From Candidatus Obscuribacterales bacterium (lineage in GTDB: Bacteria; Cyanobacteriota; Vampirovibrionia; Obscuribacterales; Obscuribacteraceae), in contig JAGVKG010000060.1 of NCBI GenBank assembly GCA_020050685.1, positions 62,001 through 126,000 on the forward strand: DNA of 64,000 nt, given 5' to 3'. Below the pieces are notes generated by a model that did not search any database, was not told the origin of the DNA, and saw nothing but the letters and a program-made list of their open reading frames with translations. Position numbers and translations under genes: made by a program. Below are positions 56,466-64,000 of this stretch, one piece after another. The first letter of the stretch is position 1. The number at the start of each line of letters is the position of its first letter.

Positions 56466-57290
56466 CTAAGGAACAAACCGAGGAGCCAAATGTTTGCGCG
56501 ACCAAGAAAGCGAGCCTGGACGGCCAATAATTACCGAGTGCTCGTGCAAAATTTTTGGCAGGGGGAAATGAAACTGATCAGAATCAAGTGAGCCGACATC
56601 CATGCCGGCAGCCAGGGCAATTGATACTGGTCCAGCAGTGTCCCAAGCTTTCAACTTGCTCGATAAATGCACATAGATATCCGCTTCGTCTTCCAATATT
56701 TTTACGACCTTCATACCAATAGAGCCGGAGACAACAAAATCAATTTCCGGCACTTCGGCAATCCAAGGATTATTCTTGCGGTCTCGGCTGCCAATTACCA
56801 AACGAGCTTTATCTTGGTTTGGCAGTTGATTAACCGGGTGAATTGTTTGTTTAGTCCCATCGGGCAAACGTTTCCAAAGACCAACGTTTGGTCCACCAAA
56901 ATAGACAGCCTCGCGAGCCGGACCAAAAACCCAGCCAAAAGCCGGTTTGAGATTCTGCAAGACCCCGACCATGACGCAATATTGCCCGTCATTTTTGACA
57001 TAATTGTCAGTGCCATCAATCGGATCTATTAACCAAACCCGGCCGGAAAGATCATCACGCCGGTGATCTTCATCTTCCTCAGAAATTATTACTGCATTCT
57101 CAAAGCGTTCATTCAAGCCTTTCACAAGCATATGAGAAATTGCCATATCCGCTTCCGTCACCAAATCATGCGGCTCGGATTTTTCCTTGATACCAACACC
57201 CTCGCGCATAGTGACGGCTAAATGTCCTGCTTGAAAGACAAGATTGCAAACGTACTCGATATCGTCCGTGGTTAGATTGTTATCTTTCAC
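56466..57290 (-). CDS. Inositol monophosphatase family phosphatase (CysQ/SuhB-like)
   Basis: 274 residues. Metal-binding motifs are complete: HDLVTEADMAI, ISEEDED, WLIDPIDGTDNYVKNDGQYCV, and the late KAWDTAGP. The WDTAGP end and the DGTDNYVKN string lean toward 3'(2'),5'-bisphosphate nucleotidase (CysQ), but inositol-1-phosphatase cannot be excluded. It sits between a YbjN-like gene and rnd; recycling of pAp together with RNA degradation would be logical, since pAp inhibits several exoribonucleases. That link is inference. Confidence 0.88.
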   Translation of the reverse strand: MKDNNLTTDDIEYVCNLVFQAGHLAVTMREGVGIKEKSEPHDLVTEADMAISHMLVKGLNERFENAVIISEEDEDHRRDDLSGRVWLIDPIDGTDNYVKNDGQYCVMVGVLQNLKPAFGWVFGPAREAVYFGGPNVGLWKRLPDGTKQTIHPVNQLPNQDKARLVIGSRDRKNNPWIAEVPEIDFVVSGSIGMKVVKILEDEADIYVHLSSKLKAWDTAGPVSIALAAGMDVGSLDSDQFHFPLPKILHEHSVIIGRPGSLSWSRKHLAPRFVP

Positions 57291-57308
57291 AATTCGATCA
57301 GCCTGCCC

Positions 57309-57776
57309 TTAGTCTACATACATTTTGGCGCCAAACTCGTCTGCCAAAACATTGTCCAAAGTATCTGCCACGTATGCACAATTCCATACCAAATCATCAA
57401 GCTCAACTTGATCGAGAGCAGACGTATGCCGCTGTGCCACCACAAGCACCACGTCCTCATGCAAGGACAAGGCGCAGCCGCTCAAACTTGCATTAGCTTC
57501 CAGCAAGCGGCGAAAAAACGCCTCGCGGTTTGCTTGCGGCACACGCACAATCGGACTGGTTATACGCAAGACCGGCCCGGAATCGGTTTCTTGCACAAAA
57601 ATATAAGTCTTGGCCGAGCCCTGCATCAGCCACCAGCCGTAACCAGAGGCGGAGGATTTTGCATCCAATTCTTGCAAAGCCGGGTCCATGCCGCGAGACT
57701 TAAAATAATGATGCACCATGGTCGCCACTTGATCGACTGTGCCCTTACTGACCTTGCTAGTTCCGAACAGGCTCAT
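57309..57776 (-). CDS. YbjN domain protein
   Basis: 155 residues from the ATG at 57774-57776, chosen because GAGGG lies 7 nt upstream; two ATGs further up lack it. The pattern (DQVATMVHHYFKSRGM, YGWWLMQGSAKTYIFVQ, VLRITSPIVRVPQANREAFFRRLLEAN, SGCALSLHEDVVLVVAQR) matches YbjN/secretion-chaperone-like folds. The role could be binding of a partner protein; none is evident here. First gene of the operon running to 54900. Confidence 0.75.
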   Translation of the reverse strand: MSLFGTSKVSKGTVDQVATMVHHYFKSRGMDPALQELDAKSSASGYGWWLMQGSAKTYIFVQETDSGPVLRITSPIVRVPQANREAFFRRLLEANASLSGCALSLHEDVVLVVAQRHTSALDQVELDDLVWNCAYVADTLDNVLADEFGAKMYVD

Positions 57777-57931
57777 CAAAGTTCCCTCAATTGCCATCCC
57801 ACTCATCTTCTGCCACTTTACTCAGACCTTAACAAGTATACCCAAATCGGCAGTTTTATTTTTTAGCCATATGTTCATATATAAGGTATAAAAGAATCTG
57901 GTGGGAATAGCGTTCTTTACAAGTCGGGTAC

Positions 57932-59011
57932 ATGCCAATGGGTTTTAAGTTGATGCCAACATCCACTCACAGGCTCGGTCGTTTGGCGTTCGGGGCAGGC
58001 AAAATCGCGCTAGGCCTCTTTTTCTTTGCCAATTCCACTTTTCTACCTCAAGCCCAGGCTTTAGTTGCCGTCAGCACTTCCTCAAAAACGGCTGAGGGGG
58101 TCCGGGTCACAAGTTTTGAAACCGCCAATGGCAAGCTGGTTGTTTTTTTGCCGGAAGACATGCAAGCCACCGACTTAATTTCCAGCACAATCGAGCTTGA
58201 ACCAAAGGGCAACTCTGAAATTGAGCTCAAGCAAAACAAAGCGGAGCTGAGCAAATACATTTTTGAACTGAGGGAATTCACGAGTGCTGATTCAACAAAA
58301 GAATCTCCGATCAGCCAGTCTGTTAATTTCACATCCATACAAAACAATCATCTGACATTTCCTTTGGCGATTCCGGAAAAGTGCACAAAGATAGTTCTTG
58401 CTTTGCGCAATGCTCAAGGAGAAGAAATAGCTGTCCGCACATTTCTATTAGAAGCAAAGCCCGGGCAATCAGCACTTGCGCCAGATATGTGTTATGTGCC
58501 CGCCTCCACGCAATCTGGGCACATTGCCACTATTGGCATGATCAATGATGGCAAGCTGGATGATTTTTTTGCCACCATCGGCAGTGCTACGAATACACTT
58601 TCCTGCCAAAATGTTGCTGCCTCACCACGAGCGATTTTCATTCGCACGCCGCGCACTCTGGTAGGACAGCTCGAGCTAAAAATTACCAAGGGTGACAAAA
58701 TGGTAAAGACAAAAGTGAATAACTTGGAAGTGAATGTAACATGTCCAAAATCGACAATGCAAAAAGGTGAGCAGACTGAGCTCATCGTAACGGTGCGTGG
58801 ACTTGCGGGTTTGGCAGCGCCAGTAAAATTGACTCTGGAGAATCGCACACCACAAGTGGTGCAAATGTCCGGCGGCGATACTCAGACCTTCACAATTCCC
58901 GGACGCAAACCTGGCGAAGATCAAGCAATGAAGAATCAAGATGAAGTCAAAGACAAAGACAATAAAGATAACCAAGATCAGAAAATAGAAAACAAGGCCA
59001 ATCAAAAATGA
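57932..59011 (+). CDS. Exported protein of unknown function, Lys/Asp-rich tail
   Basis: 359 residues; several ATGs (57932, 57938, 57953) are possible and none has a good ribosome site. The N-terminus is a signal peptide (IALGLFFFANSTFLPQAQA). The body contains beta-rich segments (VTSFETANGKLVVFLPEDM, FPLAIPEKCTKIVLALRN) and IPT/TIG-like or Ig-like repeats (RTLVGQLELKITKGDKMV). The last ~35 residues are a charged stretch of K, D, Q and N. No family recognised. Overlaps the next gene by 4 bp (ATGA). Confidence 0.7.
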   Translation: MPMGFKLMPTSTHRLGRLAFGAGKIALGLFFFANSTFLPQAQALVAVSTSSKTAEGVRVTSFETANGKLVVFLPEDMQATDLISSTIELEPKGNSEIELKQNKAELSKYIFELREFTSADSTKESPISQSVNFTSIQNNHLTFPLAIPEKCTKIVLALRNAQGEEIAVRTFLLEAKPGQSALAPDMCYVPASTQSGHIATIGMINDGKLDDFFATIGSATNTLSCQNVAASPRAIFIRTPRTLVGQLELKITKGDKMVKTKVNNLEVNVTCPKSTMQKGEQTELIVTVRGLAGLAAPVKLTLENRTPQVVQMSGGDTQTFTIPGRKPGEDQAMKNQDEVKDKDNKDNQDQKIENKANQK

Positions 59012-59769
59012 TAGTAAAAAAGATAGTTTGCATTTTTCTTTCGTTAGGACTAGTTGCTGCCGCTCTGGATATTTCACTAGCATCCGCTGCGCAATCAATT
59101 GAGCGGTCAGTCACACGATCAGTTACACGATCAGTCGCAGCAAAATCATCGACTGCACAATCAACTGCCGCGGACTCGCAGGCGACAGAATCAGCGGCAC
59201 AAGAATCAATTACAGCCAAGCCCGTGCCGAATGCTGAGACGAATTTAGATCAGCCTGATGGGGAACGAAAAGAATCGAGCACAATCTTGGGTGTCGGACC
59301 GGACATGCAATACAAAAGTGATGCGGCAATTGAATCTTTTGGCAACACTTTGCCAACGGCGATTCGCGACAAGCTAGATTACGATATTCTCAATCCGCTC
59401 ACACCCTGCGACGATAACGATGCGGTTTGTGGCTATGCACGCGCCTTGCAAGCAAATGATTTTGTCGCCATGGATAAGTGGGCAAAAGATCGCCTTTGGG
59501 CGAGCGACACGCTTGGGCAAATTAGTCTCTTAGGCGTTGCCGGAGCAGTGGCAATTAAGGTGAGCAACAGGGCAACTGCCGGTGCCGACTTGCAGGCTCA
59601 AGCTCGCAAATTCCTAGGACAAATTGCAGAAGATCTCAAAAATGCGGCTGCCAATCTGCCCAATCAAGGCGACATCAACACAAAGGTCCTGACCATCGTT
59701 CAGGACGTGGTGCCAATTTGGCAGACCTACAGCCAAGGACACGCCATCCCGGAAACCTCGCGCAAGTAA
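59008..59769 (+). CDS. Exported protein of unknown function, Ser/Thr/Ala-rich linker
   Basis: 253 residues with a Sec signal peptide (MIVKKIVCIFLSLGLVAAAL, ending near ASA). Residues ~28-75 are a low-complexity linker with direct repeats (RSVTRSVTRSVA). The C-terminal ~170 residues form a soluble, mostly helical domain (LDYDILNPLTPCDDNDAVCGYARALQ, with two Cys). No family recognised. The start overlaps the stop of the gene before it, so the pair is translationally coupled and likely act together. Confidence 0.7.
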   Translation: MIVKKIVCIFLSLGLVAAALDISLASAAQSIERSVTRSVTRSVAAKSSTAQSTAADSQATESAAQESITAKPVPNAETNLDQPDGERKESSTILGVGPDMQYKSDAAIESFGNTLPTAIRDKLDYDILNPLTPCDDNDAVCGYARALQANDFVAMDKWAKDRLWASDTLGQISLLGVAGAVAIKVSNRATAGADLQAQARKFLGQIAEDLKNAAANLPNQGDINTKVLTIVQDVVPIWQTYSQGHAIPETSRK

Positions 59770-59780
59770 ACCCGCTTATC

Positions 59781-59905
59781 TTGTCATCCACTTGCCACTT
59801 TGTCATCTACTTAGCGTTTCGTCATCCACTTATCCTATTTTGTCATCCTGAGTCGCCTCGGTGCTCCTCAGGATGACAGTTGTGTGCATGGTCCTCAGGA
59901 TGACA
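59781..59905. repeat. TGTCATCCTGAG-type repeat cluster
   Basis: Degenerate forward copies start near 59782, 59801, 59820 and 59841, spaced 19-21 bp. The last, TGTCATCCTGAG (59841-59852), pairs perfectly with CTCAGGATGACA (59867-59878) across 14 nt, and another reverse copy lies at 59894-59905. Same core as the three copies at 52585-52653. Confidence 0.8.
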
Positions 59906-59991
59906 AGAAACTTCATGACAATTTCCTTGCTAAGAGCCAAGATAAACGGCGGCATGATAATATAAATAACCTGCCTCAATGAGGCAGCTAT

Positions 59992-60063
59992 TCCCGAGTA
60001 GCGCAGTGGTAGCGCAGGTGACTGTTAATCACTTGGTCGTTGGTTCGAATCCAACCTCGGGAG
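59992..60063 (+). tRNA. tRNA-Asn (anticodon GUU)
   Basis: 72 nt with a complete cloverleaf. The acceptor stem TCCCGAG pairs with CTCGGGA (60056-60062), discriminator G. D-arm GCGC…GCGC. Anticodon loop CTGTTAA on a GTGA/TCAC stem gives GUU. T-arm GTTGG-TTCGAAT-CCAAC. CCA is not encoded. A perfect 7-bp hairpin (CTGCCTC/GAGGCAG, 59971-59987) and an AT-rich GATAAT box (~59956) precede it, and a T-run follows directly as a likely terminator. Confidence 0.96.
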
Positions 60064-60329
60064 TTTTTTATTGGACTTGTATCGCATATCATACATCGCG
60101 AAACCGATTCGGGTGAAGGAATTATCATCGCCGGCGGTCACGAGTCGCTTTTGTGATTAGAACAAGCACAGAAACACTGATTATGAGCCAATTCCACTTG
60201 ACTACCCCTGAATCCCTGTGCTAGCGTCGTAATAAGTCCAAACCTATTTTCGAAGTTCTTGGTGCTTTTTTGCACCACGCGGCAGAACTTTTCCGTTTAC
60301 TTTACTAAAAAATCAAAGGGTACATAGTA
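60064..60329. other. Gap between tRNA-Asn and the TadG-like gene
   Basis: No gene or clear repeat is seen. The T-run at its left end fits tRNA termination. The promoter of the TadG-like gene should be in its right part; TTTACTAAAA-type AT-rich sequence near 60298 is a possible site. Confidence 0.5.
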
Positions 60330-60410
60330 ATGGAAAACCAAAGTTTCCTTAGCCGCCGCATGGCTTTGCTGATAAACAATCTCGGACAAACGGTTGCAAT
60401 AGCGCCATGA
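60330..60410 (+). CDS. Possible 26-residue leader peptide before the TadG-like gene
   Basis: ATG at 60330, product MENQSFLSRRMALLINNLGQ then TVAIAP, stop TGA at 60408-60410 overlapping the next start as ATGA. The 4-bp overlap looks like translational coupling. There is no strong ribosome site and no family match, so it may be chance or a truncated gene. Confidence 0.3.
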   Translation: MENQSFLSRRMALLINNLGQTVAIAP

Positions 60411-62002
60411 GCGCCTACACAGCCGTGAATGCAAGACGCCGAAACAATCGGGGAGGCATGCTTGTTCTAGTCTTTGTTTTGGTATGCACATTCGTTGTAC
60501 CTTTAGGTATGATGGGCACCAAAATAAGCTTATTTGCTATGCATAGGCAACAAGCTCAGACTCTGGTTGATGCAGCTTCACTGATAGCAGCCAATGATCT
60601 GTCCAAGATAACAATAAATGATCCGCATTTTGGCTACGTGTCTCTCAGTAATTATCCAGCAATCGGCAAAGCAACTCGCGCTCCGGATGGTGAGCCTTTG
60701 CCGGTAGTTGGCATAAACACTTTAATAGGCACTGTACGACAAAATGCACTGATCGCTCGTGAGCTAGACAACGAAAATATGAGCTTATTGGCAGAGCAAG
60801 ACAGATTGGCGTTGGACGACACCATCAAGCAATTGAATGAGGCCTTGAGCTACGCGCTTGGTGAGCCCAGCAAATGCAAGAAGACTCCGAAGGATATTAA
60901 TGGGCAAGTTGTTGATCCGGTTTCCGATGTAACCAATTTCTTGAGTGCAAACTTGCCCGCCAATATGGAATTGGAATCGGTACAATTGTCGGCCGGTTGG
61001 TTAACCAATGGTGGCCCAACCACAATTCCTTGTCCGCCGCCGAAGCTATCGGCGCCGGTGCATAAAAATGATAAGACTGAGAGGCCGATGTACCGAGCCT
61101 TCAGTGATTTACCTGTGGGTAAGTTATCCTTTTGTTTTGCCGGAATTGGTCCTCGTTCGAGTTTAGTAAATCCCTCGGAGTTTTGTAACGCCGACGAGGA
61201 GCATATTTGTTCAATTGTGAGAGTAGAGTGTACTTTCGTCTTAAAAGATTCCAGCCTTCCTGGAAAAGTTACCTCTGTTGCTTGCAGCCAGCCTTTCACT
61301 CTACCGGATGCCACCACCAACGGTGTCATGACGCTGAGGTTTTTGGGAGGACCACCAGCCGGTCTGCAATCGTGGCGTGACTTATTGAGAAAAAACACAT
61401 TTCAGGATCACCAACTTGTCAGCTATGACGCAGTGGGCGGAGACTTTCCCCTTCATGCGTCTGCCAAATTGCGGCTATCGTATCCTCAATTAGCATCTTC
61501 CACAGCCCAACAGTTTGCCGAACATTTGTACTTTTGGCTGAGAAGCGGGCATCTACGTCCACGAGCCGATGCTATTCTGGCTATGCTGAATGAGCCATTT
61601 CAAACGGGCGACAATCAGGTGTATGTCTATCAGTTTGAAGCAAATGGAGAAATTTCGCGCAGAATTGTACCCGCAAATATTTTTCCGGCTGGAGTGGTTG
61701 CCGACAACCAATTTTCGTCTGTGGCCGATACGAGCACTAGCTTCGTAAACCCAGTAATAATTTTTAGAGATAACGTGATGAATCTCAGCACCACAGAAGG
61801 TGGACTGCATTGCGGGCAACCTTTGGCAGGTTTTCCCCTCAGCCAGCAAGAGTTACTCTATTGTCGTTTCGATGAGTTGGCACCGCGTTTTAGTCAAAGG
61901 GCGACTTACAGTCGTGGCCTGGCGCTAGATATTGAAGTCAGCGATACGAATACTCGGGAAGTTACTTCCATGAGGAGCCTTCCAGCCGGGAGAAAAATAT
62001 AA
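60407..62002 (+). CDS. TadG-like (Tad/Flp pilus-type) membrane protein
   Basis: 531 residues. The N-terminus NARRRNNRGGMLVLVFVLVC and MMGTKISLFAMHRQQAQTLVDAASLIAANDL has the basic head, single membrane helix (~17-40), and the QxxvDAAaLAAA-type segment of TadE/TadG pseudopilin-like proteins. The long extracytoplasmic part contains about eleven Cys, some in close pairs (CPPPK, CFAG, CNADEEHIC), so disulphides are likely. No vWA domain seen. Other tad genes are absent from the window. The role in a pilus or secretion apparatus is family inference. Confidence 0.75.
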   Translation: MSAYTAVNARRRNNRGGMLVLVFVLVCTFVVPLGMMGTKISLFAMHRQQAQTLVDAASLIAANDLSKITINDPHFGYVSLSNYPAIGKATRAPDGEPLPVVGINTLIGTVRQNALIARELDNENMSLLAEQDRLALDDTIKQLNEALSYALGEPSKCKKTPKDINGQVVDPVSDVTNFLSANLPANMELESVQLSAGWLTNGGPTTIPCPPPKLSAPVHKNDKTERPMYRAFSDLPVGKLSFCFAGIGPRSSLVNPSEFCNADEEHICSIVRVECTFVLKDSSLPGKVTSVACSQPFTLPDATTNGVMTLRFLGGPPAGLQSWRDLLRKNTFQDHQLVSYDAVGGDFPLHASAKLRLSYPQLASSTAQQFAEHLYFWLRSGHLRPRADAILAMLNEPFQTGDNQVYVYQFEANGEISRRIVPANIFPAGVVADNQFSSVADTSTSFVNPVIIFRDNVMNLSTTEGGLHCGQPLAGFPLSQQELLYCRFDELAPRFSQRATYSRGLALDIEVSDTNTREVTSMRSLPAGRKI

Positions 62003-62026
62003 TTGTTCCAAACCAAGCGGCCGTCT

Positions 62027-64000
62027 TCAAGTTACTGGAAAGCCGCGATCGCGCATAAGGGCATTGGTATCGACATCGCGTCCTCGGAAATTACGGAAAG
62101 CAATATCCGGAGCAACCGAATTACCAACCACAAAAATGGAATCGCGAAAACGATCGCAAGTTTTACGATCATAAAAACTGCCAGCTTCGCGGAAGGCTTC
62201 AGAAGCATCCGCGGACATCGTGTCTGCCCAAATGTACGCGTAATAACCGGCAGAATATCCATCGCTACCAAATATATGGGCAAATTGAGTCGGTCGATGG
62301 CGCATGACAATTTCTTGTGGGCAGCCAATCTCTGTCATCGCCAGCTTTTCAAATTCATCGGCATTGATAGATTGGCTCGGCGTGGCAGCCAGGTGAATCT
62401 TCATGTCATATAAAGCAGAGGCAAGATATTCACCAGTGATAAAACCTTGATTGAAGTTTTTAGCTTTGCGAATTTTTGCGACCAAATGATCTGGAATTGG
62501 CTTGCCCGTCTTGTGATGTAAGGCAAACTTGCTCAGTACTTCATTTGTGATTAACCAACGTTCGTTGACCTGGCTGGGAAACTCAACAAAATCAAGTTTA
62601 ACGTTCGTACCGGCAAGAGTGGGATAGTCAACATTCGATAGCAAACCGTGTAGAGCATGACCAAACTCGTGGAACATTGTCGAAGCATCATCCCAAGAAA
62701 TTAAAATCGGCTCGCCTGGTTTGCCTTTGACAAAATTGGAGTTGTTAGAAACAACCGGCGTGATTGGCTGACGGAATTTCTCTTGAGTACGGTACTCGTT
62801 CATCCAAGCACCAGAATTCTTTCCGTTGCGCGCATAAGGATCAAAATACCACAGCCCAATTTGTTTACCATCACGGCGCACTTCGTAAACCGTGACATCA
62901 GGTTGCACTACTGGCACACCTTCAATCTTCACCATCTCGATACCATAAACTTTGTTAGCCGCGAAGAACATGCCTTCAAGAATCTTATCCAGCTGCAAGT
63001 ACTGCTTCACTTCATCTTGATCTATTTCGCATTTAGCCTTGCGTACTTTTTCCGCATAATAGCGATAGTCCCAAGGTTGAATAGTTAGCTTGGCGTTTTC
63101 ACCATCGGCAATTGCTTGCATGTCGGCAACTTCTTCATGGACGCGAGCCACAGCAGCCTTCCAGACTCGCATCATCAAATCCAAAGCCGCTTGCGGAGTC
63201 TTGGCCATCGTATCATCTAAGATCCAATGTGCATGAGTAGGAAATCCGAGAATTTTTGCCCGCTCCGCTCGCAACTTGAGAATCTCACTAATCGTTTGTT
63301 TATTATCGTGTGCATCAGCGTTGTCGCCGCGGCGTGTCCACATGCGCCAGCCTTTTTCGCGCAGATCGCGACGCGAAGAAAACGTCAGGAATGGTTCCAT
63401 GGAAGAGCGGGTATTGGAAATTACCCATTTGCCCTTCAAGCCCTTTGCCTCTGCTTGTGCGGCAGCACTAGCGCGCAAGTCATCGGTAAGACCGGCTAAG
63501 TCCGCTTCACTTTCGAGAACGAGAATATGTCCTTCTTCATCTGCCAGCAAATTATGGCGGAAGTCGGTGTAATGCCCGGCTAACTTTTCATTGATCTGGC
63601 GCAGCCGCTCCTTATTCTTTGCATCAAGACCAGCTCCCTGACGCGTGAATTGTCGATAATACACTTCAGTCAAACGCTTCTGCTCTGGCGTTAATTTCGA
63701 ATTTTGGCGTACATCGTATACAGCCTTAATGCGCTGAAACAATGCATCGTTCTGAATGACCTCATCTTCGAACTTAGAAATGGCTGGCTTCAACTCGCTT
63801 TCGATGCCCTGCATTGTCTTGTCGTTCATCGACGAAGTGTAAATGTCAAAAAATCGATTCACACGAGTGTAAGGACGCCCAGCATTTTCATAAGCGAGAA
63901 TACTGTTCTCAAATGTCGGAGCTTCTATCTGGCTGGTTATATTCTGGATATCTGCACGCTTGAGATCCATCGCCTTAAACAGCGCCGGTTTAATATTTTC
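62027..64000 (-). CDS. M3 family oligopeptidase / peptidyl-dipeptidase, N-terminus beyond the window
   Basis: The frame runs from the stop at 62027 through the right edge. An ATG at 63968-63970 is internal, because the 10 codons before it (ENIKPALFKA) continue the family N-terminus, which normally reads …KPAF…, then EAPTFENSI. At least 657 residues are in the window. The zinc site is HEFGH (62657-62671) in MFHEFGHALHG, with the third ligand Glu further on in the FVEFPSQ region. DAHDNKQTI and the ending SDGYSAGYYAYIWAD are typical of Dcp/oligopeptidase A. Cleaves short peptides; whether exported depends on the missing start. It converges on the TadG-like gene with 24 bp between. Confidence 0.93.
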   Translation of the reverse strand, partial: ENIKPALFKAMDLKRADIQNITSQIEAPTFENSILAYENAGRPYTRVNRFFDIYTSSMNDKTMQGIESELKPAISKFEDEVIQNDALFQRIKAVYDVRQNSKLTPEQKRLTEVYYRQFTRQGAGLDAKNKERLRQINEKLAGHYTDFRHNLLADEEGHILVLESEADLAGLTDDLRASAAAQAEAKGLKGKWVISNTRSSMEPFLTFSSRRDLREKGWRMWTRRGDNADAHDNKQTISEILKLRAERAKILGFPTHAHWILDDTMAKTPQAALDLMMRVWKAAVARVHEEVADMQAIADGENAKLTIQPWDYRYYAEKVRKAKCEIDQDEVKQYLQLDKILEGMFFAANKVYGIEMVKIEGVPVVQPDVTVYEVRRDGKQIGLWYFDPYARNGKNSGAWMNEYRTQEKFRQPITPVVSNNSNFVKGKPGEPILISWDDASTMFHEFGHALHGLLSNVDYPTLAGTNVKLDFVEFPSQVNERWLITNEVLSKFALHHKTGKPIPDHLVAKIRKAKNFNQGFITGEYLASALYDMKIHLAATPSQSINADEFEKLAMTEIGCPQEIVMRHRPTQFAHIFGSDGYSAGYYAYIWADTMSADASEAFREAGSFYDRKTCDRFRDSIFVVGNSVAPDIAFRNFRGRDVDTNALMRDRGFPVT

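Noticed and set aside
63968-63970. Start codon for the M3 peptidase
   Set aside because: The frame continues upstream to the edge with family-typical sequence (KPALFKA), so the true start lies outside the window.

Overview
The window is bacterial chromosomal DNA with roughly balanced base composition and dense, mostly short operons. It mixes housekeeping genes (tkt, alaS, nadK, murT, ilvE, rnd) with many exported proteins and an accessory island. The exported proteins, TPR lipoproteins, very large beta-helical surface proteins, MurT-type peptidoglycan amidation and a TadG-like protein suggest a large-genome environmental bacterium. A non-photosynthetic relative of cyanobacteria (Vampirovibrionia/Obscuribacterales type) is my best guess, but that is inference and no rRNA is present to test it.

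Layout. 1-18746 (-): one uninterrupted reading frame of more than 6,240 codons for a secreted, Gly/Ser/Thr/Asn-rich beta-helix protein. Its C-terminus lies beyond the left edge, and four to five tandem copies of a ~950-bp unit sit inside it. 19079-23809 (-): a shorter paralogue with the same N-terminal module. 24016-26595 (-): an M1 aminopeptidase. 26741-31178 (+): a tightly packed operon of transketolase, an exported YyaL-type barrel protein, an exported DUF547 protein and an EVE-domain protein.

31.3-37.5 kb is accessory DNA. A perfect 21-bp inverted repeat (31416-31436 and 34704-34724) encloses a 5' fragment of a cas9 gene, which runs directly into a toxin-like tail in the same frame. A candidate immunity gene, a frameshifted Rhs core and tip, and a TPR lipoprotein follow. 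To the right lie a protein with seven DUF4379-type zinc-ribbon repeats, a DUF1778/GNAT toxin-antitoxin pair with a palindromic operator, and an exported TPR protein.

39.3-46.3 kb: a papain-like cysteine protease with a partner gene, an exported M1 aminopeptidase with a long basic linker, and a gamma-carbonic anhydrase. 46.3-54.9 kb: an exported TPR protein with a bidirectional terminator, then murT, nadK, alaS, an RNase HI, ilvE and a hemerythrin-like protein. 54.9-57.8 kb (-): an operon of a YbjN-like protein, an inositol-monophosphatase-family enzyme, RNase D and a small exported protein. 57.9-62.0 kb (+): two overlapping exported proteins, tRNA-Asn(GUU) and a TadG-like protein. The right edge cuts an M3 oligopeptidase.

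Two dispersed repeat families are visible. One is a GC-rich hairpin of about 27 bp inserted in frame into two unrelated genes, with a compensatory base-pair change between copies. The other is a TGTCATCCTGAG family found between genes.
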